Shown: positions 47,711-59,976 of the stretch, one piece after another
How positions within the stretch are numbered: position 1 is the first letter of the stretch
Layout: each line of letters starts with the position of its first letter
Source of the DNA: Eutypa lata
Taxonomy: Eukaryota > Ascomycota > Sordariomycetes > Xylariales > Diatrypaceae
Length of the DNA: 64,000 bases
Assembly (NCBI GenBank): GCA_022661535.1
Contig: JAKULF010000007.1
Coordinates: 930,001 to 994,000, forward strand
Direction of reading: 5' to 3'
Notes under the pieces: model-generated
Database searches by the model: none
What the model saw: the letters and a program-made list of their open reading frames with translations, nothing else
Told to the model about the DNA's origin: nothing
Program-made: the position numbers and the translations under genes

Positions 47711-49085
47711 TTATCTAATATCCTTGCCGTTGTCCGTCACTGGAAAAAAGTAACCGCCCTTATAATCCCACTCTAAGAAGTGGGGTACATCGAGCGTACT
47801 TGATCCGACACTATCGGCCCATTCCTCATCCTTTTCCTTACATTGATAGTGCCACATATCTGGACGGGCTGTCAGCTTTCGCAAAAGATCTTTCGAGTCC
47901 CTGCTACCGACACATTGGCGCCCAACAACCTTGGATATCCGTCCCGCATGCCTTTTCTGCGACGCTGGTAATGCATTGGCTCCCCTAGTAACCCAATTTG
48001 CCGTCCAGCGATATCTCCTTGGGTCAACAAAAGTATAGAGAGTTCTCTCCGCCGCTCTGCCACCCCTTAAATTATACCGTGACTTGCTGGGGCAGCCCTC
48101 ACGTCCGGGAAAGGCCTCGATGGATAGATGACCTCTGTCACGTCCATATTCGAAATTCCATGAGCGGATCATGGAGTCGAATGCTATATAGTCGTTCATG
48201 CAATGCACAAAAGTCTGCTTTTTAATAGCATGAATCATCGCGGGGTTAAGGTGTGGGTTTAGCTCTGGATTCGTAATGAAATGGGGCAATGTGATAGCTG
48301 CGCTGAAGTCGCCTAGTTTGCCATCAATTACTTGCCGGATAGCAACGTCGATCTCTATGATGCCGAGTTTTTGTAGCTTGATAACGCTCCGAAGTAACTG
48401 GCGCGCCAGCCCCTGCCGGAGAACATCGCCCTCATCCTCGTCGATGCTTCTTCCAAAGGCTTTCACAATACATCTGAACGGTGGAGGTCTGCCGTTCTTG
48501 CCGGGATAGAGCAGGCGCTGCTCCTCTTCATCAATATATCCGGACTCCTCTATGTCCCCGTTGAAGGACCATTTGTCAAAGTCGAACTGAGTCATCATAG
48601 CGCGCTCGTGATCCTCGTCCAGCAGCACGTAGCCAAAACATCGAACGGCTAGTTCCTCGCACCCAGCCTCCTGGAGACGCCCGAAGGCGCGACACTCAGC
48701 GTTGAACGGCTCCATGTAGTTGTATAGGGCGCTGATTCCTTCGGGATTCTCGCGGTTGATAAACTCCCCAAAGCCGAGCCAATTAAAATCAAAAATCCAT
48801 CGAAACTGCTCGAATTCATTCAGCGACTTATTGGTAAGAAAGTTAATGGTTTGGTAGAAGGACGAAGCTAACCACTTTGAGCGCATAGATCTGCCCCAAT
48901 ATCCTAACCTTGAAGACGATGGCATGGAGGCCCTCTCCAAGAATTCCAAGGAATTCGATCTTCTGGGGACCTTGAAAGTCGAACGGCCCTAGCTTTGGGC
49001 CAGGGCATTGTGGCAAGGGCCCCAAATCGGCAGCACATTCAGGCCAGTCGGGATACATTGCAGATGGGAATGGCCAAAGGCGCAC
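47711..49085 (-). CDS. FTA2-domain protein (kinetochore Sim4-subunit-like family)
   Basis: Two exons on the minus strand, 49085-48873 and 48805-47711, give 435 residues. The 67-nt intron has a GTTAGC donor and a CAG acceptor and joins YALKV directly to FRWIFDFNWLG. The N-terminus (WPECAADLGPLPQCPGPKL, then FDFQGPQKIEFLGILGEG) and the blocks YMEPFNAECRAFGRL, RCFGYVLLD and GDFSAAITLPHFITNPE are typical of the fungal FTA2 family. The segment GEGLHAIVFKV...ALKV (residues 50-71) resembles the glycine loop and Lys of a protein kinase, but HRD and DFG motifs are not evident. The family is named for a fission-yeast kinetochore protein, while filamentous fungi carry many paralogues of unknown role; this copy is probably one of those. 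A second possible start is Met10 (49058). Confidence 0.75.
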
Positions 49086-49883
49086 GGAGAGAAATCAGGA
49101 GTAGTGAAAGATTCCCAGACTGGAGATTTCAGTTGCGCCGAAGCGCTTGCCCATGGGAAACCTGGCCATTTATATAGAGCGAAGTGTGTTGCTTGTGTAG
49201 CCTGTCTGGAATTCAGATTTACTTTAGTCAACCAACATAACAAGGGTAGTACAAGTAAGTACCCAAGTACTTACTATGGTACTTACTATGGTATGCATGG
49301 GCCTCAGCTTGGACTAACTGCAGGACACGGTCTGCATCCCTCGACGGCCGCTTCAATCCCTTCGACTTACTTGCCCGAGTTTTTACGACGGTTATTGTAT
49401 CGTCGATTCTGCTCTCAGTGCAAGACGACCCACTGTTCTACCGCATTTGGCATTACCCTTTTAGGATAAAATCTCCTTTTTTTACACCCAATCAAAAGGT
49501 GATCTTTTACCCACTTATTGTTACAGTCACCTTCGTGCAGACTACATGTATTGCCATTTAGATACAGCTACAGGTCTATACGCTTTGGACACCTAGATTG
49601 TAGGTCCTGAAGGCTGTAGGTCTGTAAGTATAAAGAAGCTGTGGATTCCTTACCCTCTGACAACCTAAGTTGTAGGTCTGTAGGTTGTAAGTTGGTGGTG
49701 GCAGCCGCAGCTCGACGACCTACTCGACGATATCTAGATGCTCCAGGAACAATGGGTACTACATGTAGATAAACAATAGGCTCGTTATCATAACGCACTT
49801 AATTATTGGCTGTGTGATTGCTTGGTCAGTGATGGTGCACTTCCATAATTCTCCATGATAATTAAGATAGGCAGGTATTGGAT
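49086..49883. other. Intergenic region with degenerate short repeats
   Basis: It contains ACTTACTATGGT repeated in tandem near 49268-49295 and a family of TGTAGGTCTGTAGG-like units between about 49596 and 49692. No gene was seen. Confidence 0.45.
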
Positions 49884-50252
49884 TACCGTTGCCAACATAT
49901 CAAACAATTCACGAAAATTCTGAGATTTACCCAGATCAAACCAGATCCAATCATATACTTTGATTTATTTAATTTAACATGTGTTGTGATTTGGTTTGTT
50001 TAAATGCATTAAATTATGGTTAATAAATATTCCGTGTTTTAAACGGTACTGATCATATTTAAAAATCAAATAATCGGCAACAAGATTAACGATAAGGTCG
50101 ACGATAAATCTAATTTTTGTTAACCTTTATATATTACCTAATAAGGAAAGTGATAGTTAAATTGCATTAAACAAATCATTAATAAAATCTGCTTTAACCA
50201 AAGACGTAAAAGTGTGATTTGATCTGGTTTATTTGATTTGTTGGCAACGCTG
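49884..50252. mobile_element. hAT-like MITE (369 bp) with 8-bp target-site duplication
   Basis: The right end, read inward, is CAGCGTTGCCAACAAATCAA and the left end is TACCGTTGCCAACATATCAA, so the termini are inverted repeats; CAGNG starts are typical of hAT transposons. Inner parts of the arms also match in inverse orientation (AAACCAGATC). The element is flanked by TATTGGAT (49876-49883) and TATTAGAT (50253-50260), an 8-bp duplication with one transition. The interior is AT-rich with no ORF, so it is non-autonomous. Confidence 0.7.
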
Positions 50253-50260
50253 TATTAGAT

Positions 50261-50772
50261 CAGGAAAGAAAAGAATCAACGGAGTGTGTATTTACCTATA
50301 GGTATTTACATGTAATATGGAACGAGGTCACAGATACATGTATGTAGAATACGGATAGCACAGGTGCCTGCCTAACTTAAGACTCCTAACATAGCACTAT
50401 TCTCGGGCATCTGACCTGTTCCAAAGTGGCAATACCCTCTATCTATACCGGATACACTATATACATACAATCACCACTTAATACCAGTTAAGGTTATGAT
50501 CTAATGCCAGCTAAATGCATAAATGCATTAAAGAGATCCATACCCTCTACTACCTCACTTCCATCATCTGCTTCCTGTTAACAGACCTTTTCCTATTTAC
50601 AACATCAACATCCTCACATTCTGAAAGTACCAACCATCTTCTCAGTTGCGTGACAATACCTCAACTACATTATATCATTCCGCACAATCTTCCATCCCCA
50701 ATCTATCATCACTCCAGTCATCTGTCATCACTTCAGTCATCTATCATCATTGCAGAATCACAGTCGGCAACA
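50261..50772. promoter_or_regulatory. Upstream region of the F-box gene
   Basis: This interval between the hAT-like MITE and the F-box gene start contains C/T- and CATCA-rich leader-like sequence over its last 200 bases. The frame of the downstream gene is open from 50515, but the Met at 50773 begins the F-box itself and is preferred as start. Confidence 0.4.
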
Positions 50773-52226
50773 ATGCAGACCCAGCGTTGTTATTTCACCC
50801 AACTTCCCGTAGAGCTGTTAAACACAGTTTTTACATCCATCACAGATCTGAACACCCTGGCCAATGCTGCGCTATCCTGCCGTTCTCTATATGCCACATT
50901 CAAAGGCAACGAAAAACGGATCATCAAAGAATTCCTCATCAATCACATCGGCATATATGTATTGCCGGAGGCAATTCTAGCATATAATTGCCTCCCTGGA
51001 CCGATGAGGAGATCTAAGATGCACCTGACGGGTCCATCTATGGATCGGGATAGGGAGTTGATGATGTGCATCACCGATTTTTTGGAAGACATCAGGGCCA
51101 ACAAGCTTGTAAGGCCGGTTGTAGACTCGCTAGACTTTGGTATAGATGAAGCTTTTGCCCTAGCGAACACACATTTCTATGTGGTTGCATTTACCGAGAG
51201 GTTTCTTGAAAAATGCTCGATTACCACAGGTGTCAAGCTTCGGCAAAGTTTTCGTTTATCACCACCGTCACCAGCCGAGAAGGCCAGGATTGCTCGTGCC
51301 TTTTACAGGTTCGAGTTTTTCAGGAGGCTTCTTGTTCTCGTGTGGTCAGAGAGTTATGATAAGGACTGCACCCCTGTGTTGCATCAGTTCCAGCCTTGGG
51401 AACTTTGTCAGCTCGGATGCATCCACGATTTCCTAGCCTATGAGGTTATTCCAGGTGTGTATTAACCCAGTTGAAGCTTACCATTTCAGTTACGAATTTT
51501 AGCTAACCATTACTCAAGCTTTCGTGACTACCGTGAGGCAGGATGGTATTGATAAATACGATGACTTCGAATTTGGATCCGACTATGATACCGACATGAC
51601 TGCACCCTGGATCCAACATATTCTATCTCTTGGCCTCATGGAAATCTACCGGCTAACGACGATGAGGTCGTTCCACGAGCGGAAAGCAGTCCTGCATGGC
51701 CACAGACGGCACATAGATATCGAGTCGGTTTTCCTCCACGATGAATTAGTGGAGCTAAACCAAGATGGATATCCACCGCAATCCCATCCCAGTTCATCTG
51801 GCAAGCCTTTCCACGACGATGGCGACATCGGTCCGAAGCAGATCTGGCAGCACTCCAAGCGCAATGATGACGACATGGAAATTTACGAGCTAGGGAACTG
51901 GAAGCACCGCGCATGGGGCTATGTCATGGTAAGTGATTCTCGCGATGGTTCTCTTCCTATGGTCAATTTCAGGACCTGAAGTTGCTCACGGGGAGGGCAG
52001 AGGATTGGTGTCAGACTCTTGACCACCCTCACGCGTAACTGACAAAATATACGAAGAAAATTGCTAACTCTGTATGTTACAGTGGGACAACGAGCGCCTC
52101 CAAGCCCTCGGCATTTTAGACCTACCTTGGAGTCAGACCAGGCTACGGTCTAGTCTCCGGTCCGTCCTGATGCTACAGAATGACCAGAATATTGCGAACA
52201 GATGGACTAGGGACCGTCTGTTGTAG
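50773..52226 (+). CDS. F-box protein
   Basis: Three exons, 50773-51454, 51519-51928 and 52083-52226, give 411 residues. The introns are 64 nt (with a GCTAACC branch site) and 154 nt. An F-box-like motif lies at residues 7-45: FTQLPVELLNTVFTSITDL, then ANAALSCRSLYATF. The F-box binds Skp1 and would link the protein to an SCF ubiquitin ligase. The rest is helical with no leucine-rich, WD or Kelch repeats visible. The last exon begins WDNERLQALGILDLPW. Such orphan F-box proteins are numerous in filamentous fungi and mostly uncharacterised; the substrate is unknown. An in-frame ATG at 50515 would add 86 poorly structured residues and is not preferred. Confidence 0.78.
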
Positions 52227-52715
52227 ACGACTAGGAGTTGACGTGTCTGGGGGAAAAGGTGGAGATATTACGGACCGCTCATGAAGCAAATCAACTTCTT
52301 GAGATAGATAGGTCGGTTTAATGGAATTTCATTTGGAGAAGTTAGTTTAGGTTGCCTAGGAGTAACCCTACCGCATAAACTTGGATTCACCGTGGGCGTG
52401 GGTTGGGAACAGAGGCGGAAAGGAAATCATATCATTTTCCCGTTTCCCGTTCTGATCAGATTACGTTAGACATTTGAGATGTACTATCACATCTATAACT
52501 CTTGTATAAATGGATGTCGTTTCTTGCTAGGTACCACGACTTGTCACGAATTAATTAATACTTAATATGATCCCCTAAAGGTGATGCATTTCCCGTGAAG
52601 TCTTTCGTATTAATATCAGCATATAGATGTTGCCTTTGGTCCTGAATTAAATTGACTAAAAGAATCTATTGAATATCCCTTGCTATGGAAGTAAAATTCT
52701 CGACGCGCCCTCTCC
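52227..52715. other. Convergent 3' intergenic region
   Basis: This lies between the ends of the F-box gene (+) and the GH114-type gene (-). It should hold both 3' UTRs. No repeat or gene was recognised. Confidence 0.4.
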
Positions 52716-53719
52716 TCACGACACAAGAGGCGTCTCAGCGATCGTGCCATCACAGTACTGCACCCACCCATCGAGATCATATGTCTTCAAGACGGTAGAG
52801 AACCCATCCGTACCCTGCGCCTCGCAATACTGCTTTCGCACATCCGCCGACAGGCCGCCTTCCTCGCCCGCGCCGTCCGGGTACTCGATGTGGAAGACGG
52901 GCTTCCCCGCCTCGATGAACGGCTGCATATCCCCGCACTCCGTCCAGTCGGAGCACTCCTCGTTGACGGCGAACTGCACCACGTCCACCACGTCGGGGAT
53001 GATGGACAGCGCGTTCTTCAGGCCGATGGCCATGTTGTGGCTTGCGGCCTGCTCCGCCATCAGGTTGATCAGGTCGATGGAATCTTGCTCCGTTAAGGGC
53101 GTGGAGAAGCCTCCTCCGTTTTCGTTGCTCTGTGACATAATTATCAGTAAAAGTTCGTCTCGACCGTAATACCATAAGTGGGAGAACACGGAAGATAGTT
53201 AGACAGCACAAAAGAAGAAAGAACACTTACATAACCATCCATATTATCAGGATCAATCGCATCGCACCCCATGCTAGCCGCCAGCTCGATGCGGCCCCGG
53301 ATGATACTCCTCACGTTCTCGTTCCGGATATCGACCCACCTCTCGTCGGGCCAGTCGGGCAGCGTGGCGCCGAGGTCCGCGTCGCCGTACCGGTCCGAGT
53401 CCGGCCGGTACGGCTCGTACGTGCCCGCGCTGAAGTAGCAGATGACCTTCTTCCCGAGGCCGTGCAGCGCCCCGACCACGCGCGCCGCGTCCGCCCCGTC
53501 GTCCGTGTTCGTGTACAGGTCGATGTCGAAGATCGGCACGTCGGGCGTTGTCGTCGTCGCACTCGCGCCATCAACTTCGATGCTGTCCTCTAGCACGATC
53601 TGCCATCGCGCCCCGACTGCGGGCTGCCAGACCGCGCGGGTCGCGACCGTGTTCCCGGCGGCGCGGGCGGCGGCTAGGCTCGTGCCGAAGCCGAGTGCTA
53701 GTGCGGCGGAGACGAGCAT
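52716..53719 (-). CDS. Secreted GH114-type glycoside hydrolase (endo-alpha-1,4-polygalactosaminidase-like)
   Basis: Two exons on the minus strand, 53719-53231 and 53129-52716, give 300 residues. The 100-nt intron (53230-53131) has a GTAAGT donor and a CAG acceptor. An N-terminal hydrophobic stretch (LVSAALALGFGTSLAAA) looks like a signal peptide. The family core follows: WQIVLEDSIEVD, FDIDLYTN, KKVICYFSAGTYEPYRPDSD, the acidic motif IDPDNMDGY at the exon junction, GLKNALS, FAVNEECSDW and HIEYPDG. These match the TIM-barrel GH114 domain, whose characterised members cleave alpha-1,4-linked galactosamine polymers. The substrate in this fungus, perhaps its own galactosaminogalactan or that of a competitor, is inference. 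The first exon is markedly GC-rich relative to the flanks. It is convergent with the F-box gene. Confidence 0.85.
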
Positions 53720-55247
53720 TGTGATGGTGGTTGGTTATCTTTGTTGCTTATGACAATGTGGTGACCAACTATTAAATAGGTGGAGAGCCGGTCGATCCAG
53801 TTGTGATGCGGAATGTCTACAATAAATAGTCTTTTCTTCTATGTTTCTCTACTCAGCCCTATGTGTCTACTTTTCTAGGCATTTATGCATTCCAGAATCC
53901 AGAATCGTACGTAGATTAACCTAACTAGTAAGCTCGTGAAGTCTTGCCTGTTTTTCAGGTCGTCCCACAAGGCTAGTTTCAGCCCCCGGGGTCTAATTTT
54001 CAAGACTTTCCCCTTCCGAAAAGGGAAATGCGCCTCGATTAGGCCTGTTTGGGCAGGTCGTCGATTGGAGTCTCGCGATCGAGGCTGCTTGGCGCTCGCT
54101 CGAAGGATCTGTTACATAATGAACACACTGGGCAAGGACCTGACTGCGCCGCACTTCCTGGGCGCTCGATGGACTACCTATCCGGGACAATAATACTAGG
54201 TAACTTGACTATGTTGCTTTAGCGATATTTGAGGTCGGTTTTCAGGTTAGGGGCCGGAATACGCGGGTGACATTTTCATGCGATGGGGCGACATGTTCGC
54301 ACATGTTTAACGATTTGGTAACCGTATTGAGATTGCATCAAATGATCAAGGGAAGCAATGCGCCGCAGTGACCTTGGTTAGTATAATACCCTCTAGCAAC
54401 GTATATGCACAAATAGCAGACGAAGACATCAGTGCTCGATCAAGTGCATTTGTTCAACTCAGAAGCAGGTTCCTCATTTAGCTAACGAAATAATTGTTTA
54501 CGAAGTAATATAATGCCACTTATCCGCATGCTGGAAGATATTGGAGTCGTAGTAGGTTCTCTACATATAGTACTCCTATACCGACAAACTCCGCCCGTGT
54601 AAAATTGTGATACTGTAAACTAAGTAATTATAAGTTTCCAAGTGAAAATAAGAGCTACATAGTTATGTTCGGTCCTCCCCGATGACGTATAAAAACATAT
54701 AAGGTAGTAGTTTGTTAATATGATAAACTCTTTAATTCGTCCGGGGCTAAAGAGAAGTCATAGCCACTTCTACTTTCTTATAGCATACCGACGCGCCAAA
54801 CCAGGACAATCACCCCGGAGTTAGGTTGAAGGACCTTTGTGGTCTTGATGACTGGCGTTAAGCATTATGGAGTTAGTTCGCTGGAGTTAGTCGGCTTGGA
54901 TTTGGTTAGGCCTAGTCGGCCTTAGGCTAAGCCCGCCAGCTAGTATATCTAGTTACGGAGTTTTAAGGAGTTACGGACTAAGCACTCTTACTGCGGTCCT
55001 GAGAGCCCTTGAACTGAGAGTCACGGCTGGAGAGATCGATGGCACAGTATGCGCCAGCGTAGCTGATCATGTAGACTAATCATGTATATAAGCAGGCGTT
55101 CTTCCCATTTGTATAGCAGCTGTTGTCTCGGTCAACTAAGCTCACTATCTTGTACTCCAGTCGGTATATTGTGTATCCAACGACGATTTCAGGGGAATCC
55201 CTTCCTTCACCAAGAGTAAAAATATTGTAACCCACTAGACGCCCACC
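53720..55247. other. Intergenic region between divergent genes
   Basis: Promoter space for the GH114-type gene (-) and the MDR gene (+). Between about 54820 and 55000 GGAGTTA and AGTCGGC-like words recur, possibly a worn repeat. No gene was seen. Confidence 0.35.
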
Positions 55248-56285
55248 ATGTCTAGTACGCATCAATCCGCCATCCTTCCACAGAAGGGAGGTCCATTTTC
55301 GGTCGGTGAGCGGGCCACGCCCGAACCCAGCCCGAACGAGATTCTCATCGAAATAAAGGCCGTTGCCTTGAACCCCGTCGATTATATCCAGCGGGACTTC
55401 GGCATGCCTCCAGTACCTATATATCCGGCAGTGATCGGGTCCGATGCTTCTGGTATCGTCGTCAAGGTGGGCTCGGAAGTCACCACGGCCCCTGCGCCCG
55501 GGAGCCGAGTCATCGCATTTGCCTCGTCTTTCTACCAACATGGCTCACCAGACTATGGCGCCTTCCAGAAATATGCCCTGGCGAAGTCGGAAGGAGTCGT
55601 TGCGCTCCCAGATGCCCTCTCGTTTGAAGAGGGCGCCGTCTTCCCCCTGGCCGTCTTCACTGCTTTGACTGCCTGGATCACAGTTGGCATTCCTCTCGAC
55701 ACCAAGTACACGCCGCAGGACAAGCAGGCAGTGCTGATATGGGGCGGCGCCAGCAGCGTGGGCTCAATCGCCATCCAATCGGCCAAGTCCATAGGCTTCA
55801 CCGTCTACGCAACGGCCAGCCCCAAACACCACGAGTACCTCAAGAAGCTAGGGGCACACGCCGTCTTCGACTACAGAGCGAGCGATGTCGTCTCACAGAT
55901 CATTAGTACGGTGAAATTGGATGGTGTCAACCTACACACTGCGCATTGTGTCGTTGATGGAAGTCTGCAGCCAACGTTGGACGTGCTCAAGGAGACAAAG
56001 GGCGATGCCATCGTTAAGGTTGCCCATTCACCTGTTCTGCGTCCAGACCATCCCACACTGGATAATACCGAGATTACGTTCAACTTCCCACCGGCGGACC
56101 CGGCGGCGAGGGATAAACACATGTATCAGTGTTTCCATGGATGGCTACAAGACGGTCTGAAGTCAGGTTCGGTCGTTCCCAGCCCGAACATTCAGGTCGA
56201 GGGTGGTGGCTTGGATGGGATAAATGCGGCCCTGGACAAGTTGAAGGCTGGTGTCAGTGGGACTAAGATTGTGGTTGCTATCTGA
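55248..56285 (+). CDS. Zinc-less medium-chain dehydrogenase, trans-enoyl-reductase / quinone oxidoreductase type
   Basis: A single exon of 345 codons. The MDR layout is clear: a GroES-like N-terminal half (ILIEIKAVALNPVDYIQRD, then VIGSDASGIVVKVGSEV) followed by a Rossmann half with the cofactor motif VLIWGGASSVGSIAIQSAKS starting near residue 162. The zinc ligands of alcohol dehydrogenase are absent, so it should be an NADPH-dependent enoyl or quinone reductase. Close fungal relatives include the stand-alone trans-enoyl reductases, such as LovC, that partner HR-PKSs lacking an active ER, and many unrelated housekeeping copies. No PKS is adjacent; the nearest PKS sequence is the remnant 20 kb away, which kept its own ER. 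A role in metabolite biosynthesis is therefore only possible, not shown. Confidence 0.82.
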   Translation: MSSTHQSAILPQKGGPFSVGERATPEPSPNEILIEIKAVALNPVDYIQRDFGMPPVPIYPAVIGSDASGIVVKVGSEVTTAPAPGSRVIAFASSFYQHGSPDYGAFQKYALAKSEGVVALPDALSFEEGAVFPLAVFTALTAWITVGIPLDTKYTPQDKQAVLIWGGASSVGSIAIQSAKSIGFTVYATASPKHHEYLKKLGAHAVFDYRASDVVSQIISTVKLDGVNLHTAHCVVDGSLQPTLDVLKETKGDAIVKVAHSPVLRPDHPTLDNTEITFNFPPADPAARDKHMYQCFHGWLQDGLKSGSVVPSPNIQVEGGGLDGINAALDKLKAGVSGTKIVVAI

Positions 56286-56468
56286 TAGCTCGTCTAGTTA
56301 TCGTACTCACATCCTTGCGATTACGTGTAGGGTGGAGGTTTGTGGGTAGTTAGTCGAGATAAGCATAGTACAATAGCTCGGTCTCTCAATCTCATATGTC
56401 TTCTTGTTGCCATCTTTTAAATGGTCGGCTCCCTTTATGACGCCTTTTCTATTCATCACTTTACGTAT

Positions 56469-59400
56469 TCATTTACTTTTCGTCCTGACATTCCCAGGGG
56501 ATTGTCCGGCCTTGGAAGTACTCCCTTGGCTTTGTCTACTACCCTCGAAGGCTCCAATGCCCACCAAGAACAACCAACACATATACAAGATCAGGAGATC
56601 TAAAATAACCGAGAAAGCTCGATTTGAGTGCAAGCGATCTTTGAACATTATCCCAAACCAAGAACTGCAATACATCTCCCACATAATGAGGGACGCCAAT
56701 ACTGCATACGTTAAAAGCGGAGTCCATATCCACAGCTTCCAGAAGCAGACCTCCCAAGGAGTGATCGGGAAAATCCGAGTTCGTCTGAGAATCTTGCTGT
56801 TGGTCATGGGTTCGAGATGTCTCCATGCTGTCCATCTGCTTCCCGCGCCGCATTGTAAAGGATCCGCCCCCTTTCGGAGTAAGCGGTAGATGAGAAGGGC
56901 ATGTTGCGCTTGTGCGGTTAGGGAACGGCCTGAATTGAGACTGCGTAAGGCTAAGCCCAGTGGTGTCATACCAATGCTACGCAATTCGGGCAGCGCGCCC
57001 CGTGAGAGGAGTGCTAGGGCGATGCCGACTTCGCCTTTTAGCATGGCCCTCGCGAGTAAGGGGTCGGTGAGAGATACCAGGGCATCGGGGGACGGGATGG
57101 CTTTCAGTAGGACTTCGGCAGCTGCAAAATCACCTGCTTGGATTAATCCCCGAAGTGCACAGTGATTCTTATACGTCGGATCAGCACCAGAAGCAAGAAG
57201 CCATCTGATTGCTTTAGGCCAGCCACCGACACATGCGAACAAAAGCAAGCGGTCTTGCATGTCTTTTTCTAGTTCCGGTGGAGGCTTCATCTCCGCGAAG
57301 GTATTAACGCAGGCTATGACGTGAAGCGTAGACTCGATCGGATGCCTGGCTTTAAAAAGAGTTGTAAAAAGAGGTACGTGCGAGTTCAGCAGTGCCCAGG
57401 CGAGAAGGTCCTTCACTATGTGGTATTCCCTGACTTGAGCAACTCTGTCCTTCCCGCCGAAAACCATTCGGATTTTGGGTGCTTGCGATAACTCAAGATT
57501 CGCTTTATATAGATCGAAATCTGGATCGAGGACAAGTGTCTGCCATAGTGTGTAGATTGATGTGTCGCTAGGTGAAAGGTGCCGCGCGTGGTCCATCCAA
57601 TTCGTGATCGAATATTCAGCAAAATATTGACCAGGTTGAGGACTAGGGGTCCTACTCGGTGATTGTTTGTTCAGGTAATTGCCGAAGTCGTGCTTTGCGC
57701 TGCTCTTTCGGCTGCCCATGTACGCGTACGCCAGTTTTTGGACGATTGAAGCGGTTCGTGTAGTGTTGTGTTTGGTTGATTTGATAATTCTATTTGCAAC
57801 ATCTTGTATCTCGGCGGCAGCTTCTGGGACTATAGGCGTGATAGTCTCAAGTTGTTTGTTGTCTTCTGAGTAGATGGATGCGTGGATATGCAGATATGTT
57901 ATAGTGACTGCCGCTAAATGGCTGTTTGCCTCTGAGAGAGTGAAATTCCATGCTGAACTAGTATCCCCGCTCTGCTTAACAGGACGAAGCAAATACTTAG
58001 CGACGCTTTGATGTACGAACTGCACACTATAATCTTCTTCGTCGACAGTAACGAGACTTCCGCAGCATTTGAGAGTATGGTATATGTCGTTGACAACTCT
58101 GTCTAGATCCCATGAAACTACGCCAGGCGTAACACTGAGGGCATCTCGGAGCTCATCCACGTGTAATGATCGGAGGGCGCCAGCAATGCATTTCAGTATG
58201 GATGTCTGGTATGAACTTGAATCCGAATTTCCCTTTCCAAGTATGCGTTCAAAAGTACCAGCGAGGCCACGAGGCAAATTGGAAAGAGTATGTCGAATGG
58301 CGCGATCTGTTTTCTCATCGCAAATAGTATCGAATTGCAGCGAAACCCAGAGAAACCTACATGTGTCAGCTACAGAGTTTAAAAGAAAGAAAGAAAAAGA
58401 CTTCTCTAATACTTACATTCCATCAGCCCCTTCAAGGAGCTTACTTCGGATCTCTCCAATGATCTCGGGTTGTCCAACAACTAGGTTTCCGGATAGCAGT
58501 CGGCGCTCAAGCTCAGAATCCACGTACACATCGATGTCAGGATTGAAATGTGGCATGGTAAGCACAAAATCAGACTTGACCCCCCGAAATTCGGACCGGA
58601 AGGGATGATGAGCCTCGACTCGCAGCGATAGACAAGTTAAAACAGGAAACGATCTTTTCAGAGCCTCGAGATACTCCATCATCTGGTCCGTCTCGTGTTC
58701 AGGCCAGTCATCAACCCCATCAATGACAAGTATAAGCCTTCTGTCCGTGGGTAACACTTCTTTTAGTAGCTGAACAATTTTATCTGTGTTCAAGTTTGAA
58801 CTCCACCCCTGTAATTTGCTAGGCCACATGGAATCTGGAAGTGTCTCTAGGATCTGTCGAGCTAGACAACCGACCAGAGTTCTGGCTTTGAGGGATTCCG
58901 CGTCGTTGTGTCGAATGAAGAAGTAGGCCACTGAATCGCGGTCGCCGTCGATGGCTAAATTCAAGTCTTCGACGATGTTAGCCATAAGCACTGTCTTTCC
59001 CGATCCGAGTATTCCATGGCACGACAATGTGGACGATGTGGCCTTAGTCTTCCATTCTCGGAACTCCTTATGCCCTTGCAGGAGACCAGTTGTGCCGCGC
59101 TTACGGATTTGTCTCCAACTCATCTCATAGTCGTATATTGAGCAGGCATCCATGAACTTGACTCGAGCGGTAAGTAAACGTTGTTTCTCTCCTTGCTCGC
59201 CATCCCAGGAGAAAATCTTCGAAAGGGTACTTTGTCCTTGGGCTATGTCTTCAATAGATTGCGCCATAAGTAGCAGCTGCTCATCCTTGATTTCCATGAC
59301 CCATGCCTTGAGCTCAAGTTCGTCTTCTTTTATCTTCTGATGGGTCAGAACGGAGAGTATCTGTTGGATGGTGGTTTGACGTGAGTGCTGAACTAAGCGA

Positions 59401-59976
59401 TGACATATCTGCACAACACAGATGAAATACTCCGCTACATAGCCCTGGATTTTCTTTGACCGCTCATAAAGCGCTGATAGCTCCTGTATGCGAGGTGTAG
59501 CTCGACCAATGGCGTTGAAAAGTTCTGATACTTTCTCGGCATAGGCAGAGAATCCAGCGAGAGTCTTGTCATGGTATGTCAGTGGTCAGAGTCGCCGGGG
59601 AAGTTACTGTTGAAGCACTTACGAGGATAGTTAACCTGACCAATGACCAAACGGCGGCAGCGATCAGGTTCTGGCTAGCTCCAATCAAAACATCTCCGAC
59701 AGAAGCGAACTGCTGGGCGACTTGGATGATGTTCGTGAAACGTGGACCGAGAACAGGACCACCAACCCCGCTCTTCCTGCTACTGGCTTTGCGGGAAACC
59801 TCAGCAGTTAGTCGCATGACATCACGAACGGTTGGTGGTGACGCCTGACATGCTTTACGACAGGACTGGAACTCGAGCTTCTCTTCCACATTAAGAATGC
59901 TCTCGAAAGCCAGCACAGTTTGCTGAAGGCGGATTGCCGGTTTCAGCTTCGAAGCATGCGATAGGGCGAGGGCCAT
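56469..59976 (-). CDS. NACHT-type STAND NTPase with ankyrin repeats and C-terminal membrane segments (NLR-like)
   Basis: Three exons on the minus strand, 59976-59623, 59564-58417 and 58356-56469, give 1129 residues, with introns of 58 and 60 nt and consistent phase. The N-terminal ~250 residues are helical, as in fungal STAND N-terminal domains (ASLAGFSAYAEKVSELF-type region after the first intron). A P-loop GILGSGKT lies at residues 302-309 and a Walker B-like LILVIDGVDDW near 395-404. A winged-helix-like region follows (ALRSLHVDELRDALSV, then VQFVHQSVAKYLL). Ankyrin-like repeats start near residue 885 (AIRWLLASGADPTYKN; RLLRKGADPLQ). Two hydrophobic segments, about residues 1042-1060 and 1081-1104, predict a membrane hairpin near the C-terminus. 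Fungal NLR-like proteins act in nonself recognition and programmed cell death; the ligand and effector output here are unknown. Confidence 0.82.

Noticed and set aside
52777..53574. Alternative-frame ORFs over the GH114-type gene
   Set aside because: Arg/Thr-rich shadow translations. The real frame has a signal peptide, family motifs and a canonical intron.
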